Shown in pieces: positions 54,658 to 64,000 of a stretch of 64,000 nt of DNA (position 1 is its first letter; each line of letters opens with the position of its first letter). The DNA is from Aurifilum marmelostoma (Eukaryota > Ascomycota > Sordariomycetes > Diaporthales > Cryphonectriaceae). Location of the stretch: assembly GCA_027559495.1 (NCBI GenBank), contig JAMXSV010000004.1:2841001-2905000 (forward strand), given 5' to 3'. The position numbers were made by a program, and so were the translations under genes. The notes beneath the pieces were generated by a model. That model had not been told where the DNA came from and searched no databases. It saw only the letters and a program-made list of their open reading frames with translations.

Positions 54658-55529
54658 GGGGAAGAAACTGGCTTGATCGACAGTCTAGACTGAGTGGTGG
54701 ATGTTCTGCACTCGATCATCTCTGCGGGTCCCAGGTTGATTGATCGTGTATGACATATGTCGACTGTCTTACAGAGCTTGGCCGGTCAATTTTGGAGATC
54801 ATATTAGAATAGAGGGTAGAGAATCAGCAGTGGTAAAGAGGAGAAGAGCTACGAGACGATGCGGTAAGAAGCCGCATCACTCGACCACATAACTGAGTTT
54901 CGAAGGTCAGAGTAGGAGGGGTATTAAAGAAAAATTGAGGGTCTCTTACAAGCTAGACACGGCGCATATTTGATTGAAGCATTCACTCTTGGCAGCGCCA
55001 ACAAGATTTATATGGGCTGTCTCTGATTACAAGACTCGTTATACCTGATAACAATGAATTCCATTCTGCGTAGGTTCTCGCCAAGGCAATGTTTCCTTTT
55101 CCGAGTACAGCATCCAGACCCTACACGAGGTGAAATCATCCTCACCCTGGAAGAGTGCTACAAGGGCATTGCTGTCTCTTTTGAAGAGCTCTTGGCGCCT
55201 TCAATATAATCAAATCAAGGGCTGATAGGAGGATGCACAGCACATCAGCTGACTACCACGTTAATGCAGCGTAACATCATCGTTACATATCTACTGTGCC
55301 CTGCCCTAGCTGGCTCCATTCTTGCTCAGCCGCACCAAGGACGGGCCAGGCAGAATAACGCTCACAGAAACAAAACATACGGTCCTATATCCTATTTGCC
55401 CTTTTCTTTCTCTCTTTTTTAATATCATTTTCGGCTGCATTCAGATTTGTCTTGCAGCTATCGTCTCTCCATGTCTGCGTGCGACGCTGGCATGACAGTC
55501 ACCCTGCTCAGGGCGTGCACCTTCTCGAT
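54658..55529. other. Intergenic, HET gene promoter and leader
   Basis: 872 bp. The last part (55390-55450) has a CT-rich tract then TCTTGCAG, which could be a leader-intron acceptor. An upstream ATG at 55471 opens a 44-codon frame that overlaps the HET start and ends at 55605. Confidence 0.5.
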
Positions 55530-58403
55530 ATGGACACCAGCGGCTTTCTCGCCTTCATCTTCTTCTACACTGTCCTTCTGGGAACACCGATCCTCCTACC
55601 GCTGATCCTTCCCCTCCACTTCTGCATATCCATCACCATCATCCTGCAGAGCGTCGTGACGAGGGGCCCTCTGTCGGAAACATGGAGATCGGGAAGACTG
55701 CTCGCCAGCTGCCTCACCAAAATGCAGTCCTGGATCCACATGTTGCTCTCCATGTGGTTCATCATGTTCAACCTCGTGGTCATGCTCCCTCTGGGTCTGT
55801 TTTTCTCCGTGGGGCTTCTCCCACTCACCCTCCAGCGTGGCCTTGTGCTCGCCATGCCCAGATTCTGCCGGAGAGTCCTGCTCGCCGTGGCTAGATTCGT
55901 CGTTGCCAGGGATGACGCAGACATTGTCGATAATGTGCCCAAGGCGCTGGTCGTCCTGTATCGCTTCGTTGTGGGTGGTGTCCTGCGCAAGAGTGCTGCA
56001 GCTCTGGTGGACCTTCTGCCGTGGCCGCGACGGGCTTCAAGCTCGTCTGTCGTCCCTCTCCCTCCGCGTCTCAACTCCCTGCTCTGGGGTCTGGCCAATT
56101 CAGACACAGGAGAGTCATTGGCACTGACCAGACACCGGCTCCGAGCCATGACGGCTCTCGTGTCGCGGGCGGTCGAGAGCTCTGCTGTGGTCCTCTTGAT
56201 TGTTCCCAACCTCATGGGGAAATACACTCAAGTGCAATTCTTCTTCATGCAGCAGTCACTCATGCTCGTCTTTTCTCCTCTGGCGATTCCCCTCCTGCTG
56301 GGCAGCAAGCTGAGTGACGCCGCGGCCGAGCTAGACAGCCAGCGATACATGGAGCAGCTCAAGCGCCAGTCCAGCATCTATGGCCCCCTGCCTGTGCGGG
56401 ATGACCACCACCATCCTCAGGCTCAAAAGATACGAGTGTTGAAGATCTGCCAGGGAGCTGCTCCGACGGCGCCGATCGTCTGTACCCTGCAGGTCATCGA
56501 CCTCCGTGACGAAGACCACCCACCGTACGAGGCACTCTCCTATGTCTGGGGCAAGCCTATCCTTGATCGGAGAATCCAGGTCAACGGGCAGCCTTACTGG
56601 GTGACCGAGTCCGTGCACCATGTCCTGTGCCGCCTGCGACAGTTCTCTGCACCACGAACGGTCTGGATTGACGCGCTATGCATGAATCAGGCTGATTCTA
56701 CGGAGCGTGGGGCCCAGGTTCTACTGATGCCTAGGGTGTACGAAGAAGCCACCAAGACGGTGGTGTGGCTGGGCGAGAGAGCACCGTGGGGATCCGAGTG
56801 GACGCTGGGCCAACGAAGCACAGAATCACAGCAGAAAGTCGGCTATGGCGACGCCCGTGTCGTCGGCCAGATGCTCAGTAATTCCTGGTGGACGCGGGTA
56901 TGGGTTATACAGGAGCTCGTGCTGGCAAGGCAGGCAGTCATGTGCTGCGGCCCCTACTCCATCACCTGGGACAGCTTCTGCGGCCTTGTTGATGCCTATG
57001 CCTCCAAGCCTTATTTTTCCAGGAACCAGGGGCACTTTTCCCAGATGCAGGCGTTGCGCGCCGAAAGGAACAAGAGATTCGGCGGTCACGCTTCTCATAA
57101 TCAGGACGGCACAGACGCTGCTTCTGTGCTGTTGTCCTCCTTGTCCAAGATGGAGGAATATTACTGCTCAAGTCTCCTCTCTGCGATATTCGAGTTCCGC
57201 GGGAGGCAGGCCACCGAGTCTCGAGATAAAGTGTTTGCCTTACAAGGTCTCGTACCAGAACCCAATATGAAGACAACACCCTCAACTGACCACCCTTCTT
57301 ATCTCATCCACCCTGACTATACCCGCCACCCGTCCTTCTTGAGCCTCGAGCTGGCATGGGCGTATATCCGCCGGACCAGATCGCTGTCTGTCGTCGCCCT
57401 AGCCGAGTGTGCCGTGCAGAAATACCCGACCGCGCCAGACAGCACCAATGACAATAGATACAAGTACATCCCAAGCTGGTGTCCCGCGTTCATGAACCCG
57501 AAAGCCGTGTCTGAGGGACTGCAGTGGATGCCCTTCTGGACCGGGCTCCGGGAAACCAAGGACCAATTCTCAGCCGCGGGACACTTGCCCGCAGAACATG
57601 AGCTTGAGGTCGTGGCCGCTCAGGACACATCGGACGAGGAGGAATCGCAGCGGCTGCGACTACAGCGTCTACCGGTTCACGTCATCCGCGAGTTGCGGGC
57701 AGAGATCACCCAGGTTGGGCCGGTCGCCGGATCCTCGGCGTACCAGCTCGGGAGAGAGACGCTAAGAGTGATGAATAAAGAGGCGGAGGGCTCGTTTGTG
57801 CAGAGCTTTTCTGCGCACGTGGACTGGCGGAGTGTTCTTGCTGAGTGGTGGGCGATGGCCAGACGGGCACGGCGTGGGGGTAGACAGACGCTTGGAGATG
57901 TTCTAGACTGTGGTGATGGTGTTGAGCTGGGTTCCAGCGATGGTACTGTGGAAGAAGCTCCGGATTGGGTTTCCGAGTTCTGCCTCACAGTCACGGGCGG
58001 GGTGTTTTCCGTTCCTCCTCCTCTAGAGGACAATCCCCCGAGCACAAACAAGGAGACAAGGGCAGAGCCGACTTTCGGGACTGTACAAGACGCGACATAC
58101 CGCGAGGCCCTAGAGGCCGCATGTCGAAACCGCCGACTATTTATCACAGCCAATGGGCGTCTCGGCCTGGGCCCGTCGGGCCTGCTGGTGGGCGATGAGG
58201 TGGACGTGCTCCTAGGGTCACAGGTGCCGATGGTGCTGAGGCGGGCGTCGACGGCCAAGGGGAAAGATTCGATGGGGTATTCGGAGCGAGACTTTTTGTA
58301 CGTTGGTCAGACTTACGTGCATGACCTGATGGAGTATAAGGGTGATTTGAGGGAGGATATCGAGATGGGTAGGATGACGCTGGAGAGCCGCGTGCTGGTC
58401 TGA
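55530..58403 (+). CDS. Multi-spanning membrane HET-domain protein
   Basis: 957 residues, single exon. The N-terminal ~270 residues contain several hydrophobic segments (LAFIFFYTVLLGTPILLPLI, LLSMWFIMFNLVVMLPLG, SSAVVLLIVPNLMG, LMLVFSPLAIPLLLG), so about four to six membrane helices are expected. Residues ~330-490 form a heterokaryon incompatibility (HET, PF06985) domain: PYEALSYVWGKP, RTVWIDALCMNQADSTERGA, VYEEATKTVVWLGE and WTRVWVIQELVLAR. FRGRQATESRDKVFALQGLV follows the domain, as is usual. The acidic C-terminal region includes FITANGRLGLGPSG and GDEVDVLLGSQVPMVLR, the conserved C-terminal block of many HET proteins. HET proteins act in non-self recognition and cell death, but most are uncharacterised. 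The first in-frame ATG is used; the frame is open upstream without an ATG. Confidence 0.9.
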   Translation: MDTSGFLAFIFFYTVLLGTPILLPLILPLHFCISITIILQSVVTRGPLSETWRSGRLLASCLTKMQSWIHMLLSMWFIMFNLVVMLPLGLFFSVGLLPLTLQRGLVLAMPRFCRRVLLAVARFVVARDDADIVDNVPKALVVLYRFVVGGVLRKSAAALVDLLPWPRRASSSSVVPLPPRLNSLLWGLANSDTGESLALTRHRLRAMTALVSRAVESSAVVLLIVPNLMGKYTQVQFFFMQQSLMLVFSPLAIPLLLGSKLSDAAAELDSQRYMEQLKRQSSIYGPLPVRDDHHHPQAQKIRVLKICQGAAPTAPIVCTLQVIDLRDEDHPPYEALSYVWGKPILDRRIQVNGQPYWVTESVHHVLCRLRQFSAPRTVWIDALCMNQADSTERGAQVLLMPRVYEEATKTVVWLGERAPWGSEWTLGQRSTESQQKVGYGDARVVGQMLSNSWWTRVWVIQELVLARQAVMCCGPYSITWDSFCGLVDAYASKPYFSRNQGHFSQMQALRAERNKRFGGHASHNQDGTDAASVLLSSLSKMEEYYCSSLLSAIFEFRGRQATESRDKVFALQGLVPEPNMKTTPSTDHPSYLIHPDYTRHPSFLSLELAWAYIRRTRSLSVVALAECAVQKYPTAPDSTNDNRYKYIPSWCPAFMNPKAVSEGLQWMPFWTGLRETKDQFSAAGHLPAEHELEVVAAQDTSDEEESQRLRLQRLPVHVIRELRAEITQVGPVAGSSAYQLGRETLRVMNKEAEGSFVQSFSAHVDWRSVLAEWWAMARRARRGGRQTLGDVLDCGDGVELGSSDGTVEEAPDWVSEFCLTVTGGVFSVPPPLEDNPPSTNKETRAEPTFGTVQDATYREALEAACRNRRLFITANGRLGLGPSGLLVGDEVDVLLGSQVPMVLRRASTAKGKDSMGYSERDFLYVGQTYVHDLMEYKGDLREDIEMGRMTLESRVLV

Positions 58404-58559
58404 ACCATTAGCTGTGAGACTCGAATCCACAGTTTTGGTCTGAGAATCTCCAAGCCAGGTATTTGCGGACACTCAAGTCGTGATGGATTGATCGTGAAGA
58501 TGTATATTTGAACAACCACGAAATATAAGTGTGTGCTGTCCAGTTTACGCTGTCTCCTT

Positions 58560-59890
58560 TCAATTTTGCCCATTTCCAGCACTCTTCGACCCTGCCTCCT
58601 TGATATGCGCCGTATGCAGCTCCTCCAGCGCAGGAATGATGAGACTCTCGATCTCGATATCAGGATCACCCTCCGGCAGCAGGGCAGGGTCCAGCGGCCT
58701 ATCCGCCGGCGGACTGCTATCATCATCGACACGGCCTTGTCTCGTCTCCTCCATCTCGCTCAGGGACCTCTTGTGACCGCCTGCCGCCTTCTTCATGCTG
58801 GCGGCGAGGCTGGGGATCCGGATCCACTTGTCAGGCCTGTTGGGGGCGACGAAGACGACCTCCCACTTGCGTGTGGACAGGAGGTTGCCGATGACGAGGT
58901 TGTGGCTGTATCGCTCCAGGGCGGTCTTGGCCTTGTGAACGAGGATTTCTGGAGGGGAAAAGTTAGCTGCTCGGCGGTCTGTATGGTACGTTCGTCTAGG
59001 CTGAACAACTTGCCTGGATCTGTCTCGAGCTTGAACGACACGATCATGCACTGGGGCGCCCATCCGTCGACGAGGTTCTTTAGAAACTTTGGCACCGGGT
59101 CCAGGTCGACAATGAGCCTCTTACTCCTCGGCACCTTGGTGGTCGAGTCGAAGTTGTCAAACTCCTCGTCACCACCAGCGCCGTTGCCAGCCTCCGACGC
59201 AGGACCCAGGGTGGGGCCGGTGGCTTTGAGCGACGACCCGGCCTTCTTGACGCCGTCCGCCGCGTCCGTGCTCTGGATCTTGTGCTCCGCCATGCGGTCC
59301 TGCGGCAGGAAGAAATCACTCGCGGCGGCGGCCAGGTACAGCAGCCCGTCCGGGCCCAGGCCGTGCATCAGCCGCGCGATGGCGCGCAGCTCGTGCAGGT
59401 AGTCCCCGATGGTGACAAAGGGCACCGTCAGGAGCAGGTTCTTGCGGGTGGCGGTCTGGTACCTGCGCAGCACGTCGAGCATCGACTTGCCGAACTCGGG
59501 CTTGGCCACCACGGTGCCGCCGGGCCCCTGGTCCAGGAAGTCCAGGAAGCAGTTGGTGGCGTGGCTGTAGTGCCGGCTGTAGGGCAGCAGGCTGAACTGC
59601 CGGTGCAGGAAGATGACGGCGTAGCCGTTCTCCAGGAAGTACTCGGCCGAGGTGGCGCCGCGGGTGCCGGCGCTGAAGTTGTCGATGAACCGGACCGTCT
59701 GCCTCTCCAGGGGCACGGTGGTGCCGCCCGAGGTGACGAGGACAACGCGGCGCTTTGCTGCGGCGTGGAAGTCGACGAAGGCGCGGGCCTGGGCGATGTG
59801 CTCTGGCAGGGCCTTGGGTGGTGGGTTGGAGCTGAAGTACTGGTCCTCCACGGCCGCGGGCGTGGCGGCTTCTGTTGTTGAGGGAGCCAT
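58560..59890 (-). CDS. cab2: Phosphopantothenate-cysteine ligase (CoA synthesis)
   Basis: Joins 4'-phosphopantothenate and cysteine, the second step from pantothenate to CoA. Two exons, 59890-59014 and 58948-58560, give 421 residues. Diagnostic blocks: VVLVTSGGTTVPLERQTVRF and IDNFSAGTRGATSAEYFL (nucleotide-binding N terminus of eukaryotic PPCS), YAVIFLHRQFSLLPYSRHY, LLYLAAAASDFFLPQDRMAE, then LVDGWAPQCMIVSFKLETDP joined to EILVHKAKTALERYSHNLVI and GNLL. The intron uses a GC donor (GGCAAGT) and a CCCTCCAG acceptor; the nearby GT would break frame. A ~40-residue Ser/Gly-rich insert (SLKATGPTLGPASEAGNGAG) and a longer acidic C terminus distinguish it from human PPCS (311 residues). It converges with the HET gene, 156 bp apart. 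Confidence 0.92.
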
Positions 59891-61236
59891 CACTTGTGAT
59901 GCTGGTGTGGTCGGTGGAGTGGAGAAGAGAGATGAGTGTGACAAGAGCGACAGTGAAGTTGATATGAACTCCTTCAAGGCACAATCAGTCAGAAGTCAGC
60001 TGACTGGGAATAAGTCCTTGTAGAGAAGACTATCAGGATAACATTGTCTTGTCAGCTTACAAAACCTACCAAGAGGTTATGAACAGGATTGATTCATGCC
60101 TCTCAAGGAGGTCTCAAGTCTCTCGAGGAACAATGAAACAACCTCCTGGGCAGAAAAAATGAAGAGAAATGTTGCGAGAAAGAGTATTGTGCCAAGGTGA
60201 ATCAAAGAGCAAAACGACGGCTTTGCCAGAATGAGTGGTCTCTTGATTTGGTGAACTTGAATTGAATCGAGTCCCAATCAATCAAATCTCTCAAAGCCTA
60301 ACCACTCTGTAGACAAAGCAAGAGTGAGGTGGTGATGATGATTGTTCATTTTGGGCTGCCAGAGTGGATGGCTTGCGGCCCTCGGCCCGGCTCCGAGGTT
60401 CCAGTTCCGGAGTGGTTCGCTTAGAATAATTGCAGGTAGAAGAAGGGAATGACGATGGATGTTGGCTCACCTTTCCTGTGCCGTGTTTCTGAGACGACAA
60501 GCGCAACCTCTCCTCAATTGAGTTGTGGTGGTCGGAAGGGAGATGAGCTTCCGACGGACTCTCTCTATTGTGAAAGAAAAGAAGAGGAGGGTCGAGGGTT
60601 TATGATAGATCTCGCCATGGAGTCCTGGAGAAGGGAAATCTTCCCGTGTTGATCGCGCGCACAGACGGGAGTCGAAATACGGCGTTGATCTCGGCCTGCT
60701 GGGAGGGTTAGGGTTGGAACTTTTCGGACAGTGTTCTTGTTCGGCTTGTTGGGAATAAACCAAGATACACGTTTCCTGGTTATGACGGGAATAGCTGTAA
60801 AGTGACTTTACTGGCCGATACTCCATTGGAAATAGTACTTGGTTAATTTGGCTGATTTGCTCCGTCTTCTGCATCAAGGAGTTGTGAGATGTTCCATCTT
60901 GGTGACTGATGCTACCGCGAATTTTGTCAATGTTATCGTCGAGATGCGATTCTCAATTCTGACCGGCTTGTCGCAAGTGTGAAAATTGGCTAGAGAGTCA
61001 TTGAGATGGTAGACGACACAATTACATTACATCCTTTTCTCTCTGCTATATTACTAAATAGAGAAATCTGTCCCACTCAAGCCAAGTATTCCCTGCGTAA
61101 CAAGCTCTGTGACACGCGATAGTGGCAGCCAAAGGAACTGCTTCGGTGCCATAAGGCAGCATATAAATATACTGTTCGTTCAAGCGTATTTCCTAGCAGA
61201 TAGCCTTGAACAGGCTTCTTGCAAAAGGCGGCCCTA
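59891..61236. other. Intergenic
   Basis: 1.3 kb between two minus-strand genes: promoter of the ligase gene on the left, 3' region of the Mpv17-like gene on the right. Frames at 60467-60877 have no coding features. Confidence 0.5.
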
Positions 61237-62128
61237 CTACCTCGCAGCAACCATGCTCATGTAGATTCCCCAGGCCACACCCGCCAGCGCAGCCACCAGG
61301 TTCCTGACCGCGACACTCCTGACAATCACAAAGTTGAACAGGCTCACAAATGGCCACAGCTTTAAACCGTCCTTCATGAGGGGCATGAACTCGAGTCTCG
61401 ACCTCTCGACAACAATCCGCCAGTTGACCTGCGAGTAGTCCACCGCCCGTCCGCTCGCGAGGAACGCGACGCTCTCGTCGGCGCCCGTGGGCCGGTGGGC
61501 CATAGCGGCCTGGATGCTGTGCATAAACATGCTGAACATGAGAGTGTTGAAGGCGCCCCCGATGATCTGATCCAGGAGGAATTTGATGGCCGTATTGCCA
61601 CGGTTGAGTTTGGGCTCCACGAGGCGGCCCTCGCGCGCCTCGCGGTCCAGCTCCTTCTCGTTGCCCTCGGCGGCGGACGAGAGAGCCTCTGAGGTTGGTG
61701 TGGGGCTTGTGGACGGGAAGCTGGACTCGAGGGTTTCTTGGACTAAAAGACGCATGTGTGAGTGTGTGAGTGTGAGAGAGAGTGTGTGTTTGGGGGGGGG
61801 GGGTGGCTTCCACCTGTGCAGCAAGAGCAACCCAGCAAGTACAACTTACACAGAAAGTTGGGCGGGGTGGAGATCACGGCGAAGAGGAAAAATTGGAAAA
61901 CTGGGACCCAGTCGATCACAAATGATTTCTTTGCTGAATGGTAAGTCTGTGCAATGGGAAAAGCGGCATGGAATGACCTATGTTTTGCCATCATGCTCTG
62001 CTGCACATCAACGTCTCGTATGCACGTACCTCATTGCGGTAGGCTCCTATGGCTTGTGCCATGATGTTGGACGTGGCACTGAGGGCCGCCCCCTGGATGG
62101 TCCCCGATACAATTGCTGGCACCGGCAT
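61237..62128 (-). CDS. Mpv17/PMP22 family membrane protein
   Basis: Three exons (62128-62030, 61946-61850, 61742-61237) give 233 residues with four membrane segments expected. The N terminus is PVPAIVSGTIQGAALSATSN and IMAQAIGAY. Exon 2 adds SFVIDWVPVFQFFLFAVIST and PPNF, and the second junction gives LFQETLESSFP. The C-terminal signature is VNWRIVVERSRLEFMPLMKD, LKLWPFVSLFNFVIV, then GVAWGIYMSM, matching the W...KLWP..Q..NF / W..Y.S motif of the family. Members sit in the peroxisomal, mitochondrial inner or vacuolar membrane; which one cannot be told here. A hydrophilic linker between helices 2 and 3 (about 78-115, EALSSAAEGNEKELDREARE) is longer than usual. Intron 2 contains GT repeats and a G12 run (61792-61803). 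Introns have GTACGT and GTAAGT donors. Confidence 0.88.
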
Positions 62129-64000
62129 CTTGACAAGACTTTATCTTATGAGGAACCGAAAGTAAGCTCTTGCGAAAGGCCGACTCTGTCTCCTTGGTCG
62201 AAATAGCGTCCAGAAAGAGATAGATAGATAGAGATGCTGAGAACGAGACTGAGCAGGGGAATCGGAAGTAAAGATTGCGAGCTGGCTGTAAGTCAATATC
62301 CAGCAGGCAACAGAGAAGATGATTGATGCAGCAGGCCACGCTGTTGTTTACCTGTCGTCACTGCTAACGGTCGGAAAGCCATGCAGTCAGTGGTGAGAAT
62401 TAGTGCGAGGTGTCAGGCTGCCCTGCTCGTCCACTAGAGCTTTTAGGCTTTGTAAGCCATGTCCGTCGCTAAATTTACAGGGTGCAAGCATCATTGGGAC
62501 GAATCTTCTTCCGTTCCAACCACCACTGGCTTTTTACTGTACGCCGAGTCCTTCTCTGAGTTTTTTTGCACAGGAGCTTTGGCTGACTGACTGACTAGAC
62601 TATATTTACCTCCTTTGACCTTCTCATTCGAGGAATTCGTTGTAGACAAGAATGGCCGGCACGCAAGGGCAGCCCAACGCTCATGCCAGACGGTCCGGAA
62701 GGAAAACGGCGTCAACCTCATTGAATATAGCTGATTGTGTATGGATCTACTCCATATATGATGTACTATGTAAAGGCTGAAAACAACGAGTACAGTGCAT
62801 TGACGTGTTGTCATCGTTGTCAGATGCTGAAGTAAAAGAGAACAGAATGAAGAGGAAGAACCCTCCACAACCCCTGCCTGCCGCTGCGGTTTCGCATCTG
62901 AGGCTCGGCGGACGGGGCCCCCCTGCGATCTGGAAGAGGGTCGCGCTGATTGGCAGGCGGGCTGCAGCTAGACGAAGCTCCTCTATAGCTCCCCGGGCCC
63001 TACATTCAACGTCTCGTCCTGACTAGACATTCCTCGCCGCCCACTGCCGACGACCCTCCTTTCCTCAACTCCTCCTTCCCACGCTCTCTTCCTCCTTCAC
63101 CGTCTCCTTTCTCTTCCCTCTCTACACCGCCAGCGTCCCGAGACCTTGCCCCATTCCTCCCTAGCAGAGACATTGGTTTCCCCGGAGAGGGTGATCCGCC
63201 TGAGCGAGGCACGTTAGCCCCCGATCATCGTCGCCCGGCCTCGCAGTCGACTACTACACCCCCGACCCCGGCAACCTACTATCTCGATCTTGACAGACAC
63301 AGAAGTATCCTCTGGAGCTCATATAGGAGGAGGCTGTGACACATCGGGCACTCCTTTCGCTCTGCTCCTTGTTGCGGGCCTCGCACGAAGCCGTCTACCA
63401 CGACACGTCTCCCCCCCCCTCCCCCGGTATACGGCAGAGCCGCGTTTACGAGTCCATCTATAATCATCTCGAGAATCTCTCTCCACGCTCCGATACTCCA
63501 ACAGAAGTTCGCAGCAGGAGAGGAGGTGTTCGAAAGAAGAAGAGAAAAAAACCAGGAATCGTTTGTTGAAAGACTTTGGACTGCACATCTGTGGATGCTG
63601 CACTCGGCTGGCAACTTACACACCAGTTCCGACAACAACTCTGCACGCCTTATATGGTTGACTTGGACGACTAGACAACTAATTTGTAGGGTCTACACTT
63701 AAAAGAACCTACCTCACCAATTCGAGTGCCATCCACTGGACCAATTCGTGGGGCTCTAGGGCACAAACAATTTTTGCTCCTGCCCAGATCGAATTTTATT
63801 CGGCACTGCTGACTTGATCCTCCCTCTGCACCTCCTGGGCGACCCAGCTTCCTCCACCTGTTGCAGGCACTGCTTCGATCTAACCACCACCACCAACAGC
63901 CCACTTCTCAGCTTCTGGCTGAGAGAGCACAAGGGCATCTGTTATTTGTTTTTCATATCTGCATTCCAGAGCCATCAAGAAGAGGGGTCAGAGGCAAGAT
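62129..64000. other. Right-edge intergenic, possible leader of a gene beyond the window
   Basis: 62129-62400 is the promoter of the Mpv17-like gene. From about 63000 the plus strand is pyrimidine-rich (CCTCCTTTCC-type tracts to 63130, and a C run near 63411-63424), as in long fungal leaders, with no supported coding start before the edge. Confidence 0.4.

Noticed and set aside
59316..59984. 222-codon minus-strand frame over the ligase gene
   Set aside because: Arg/Pro/His-rich alternative frame of the phosphopantothenate-cysteine ligase exon.

Overview
The window looks like nuclear DNA of a filamentous ascomycete (Pezizomycotina, probably Sordariomycetes). Genes carry short GT-AG introns with branch-like sites. 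They include a HET-domain gene, a kleisin of the Rec8 type, an HsbA-like secreted protein and a decayed eqolisin (peptidase A4) gene, families typical of these fungi. Intergenic regions are long and full of pyrimidine tracts, microsatellites and long G/C homopolymers. I found no rRNA, tRNA, CRISPR array or intact transposon. The assignment is inference from gene content; no search was run.

Left part (1-20.5 kb). A Pmp3-type membrane proteolipid (776-1246, -) is followed by a 4 kb empty stretch. Then come an HsbA-like secreted protein (5310-6103, +) and a possible small secreted protein (7470-7860, -), with an AT-rich, RIP-like island near 8.6-9.2 kb. Next is a dense housekeeping block: the meiotic cohesin kleisin Rec8 (10574-13288, +), convergent with the Rab escort protein Mrs6 (13923-15782, -); a membrane-anchored alpha/beta hydrolase (16515-17816, +), convergent with the exosome subunit Rrp43 (17985-19040, -); and a small conserved hydrophilic protein (19977-20484, +) whose last exon carries an apparent 1-base frameshift.

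Middle (20.5-47.7 kb). About 11 kb holds almost no coding sequence. The exception is an 88-residue protein with paired CxxC motifs (25073-25420, -) and its own TATA box. A phosphoinositide-specific phospholipase C follows (31997-35694, -). Its X domain is split by a long low-complexity insert and its C2 domain by an 881-bp intron. Then come a two-helix membrane protein with a clear TATA box (38336-38815, -), a small cupin (40300-40708, +) and the eqolisin pseudogene (41223-42431, -). Some 5 kb of non-coding DNA follows.

Right part (47.7-64 kb). A large disordered protein with an N-myristoylation signal (47701-51144, +), a disordered protein of unknown role (53902-54657, +), a multi-spanning membrane HET-domain protein (55530-58403, +), the CoA-pathway enzyme phosphopantothenate-cysteine ligase (58560-59890, -, with a GC-AG intron) and an Mpv17/PMP22 family membrane protein (61237-62128, -). 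The last 1.9 kb is pyrimidine-rich and may be the leader of a gene beyond the edge. The genes do not form one pathway or an obvious biosynthetic cluster. The block mixes core cell biology (CoA synthesis, Rab prenylation, RNA exosome, PI signalling, meiotic cohesion) with fast-evolving surface, secreted and self-recognition genes.
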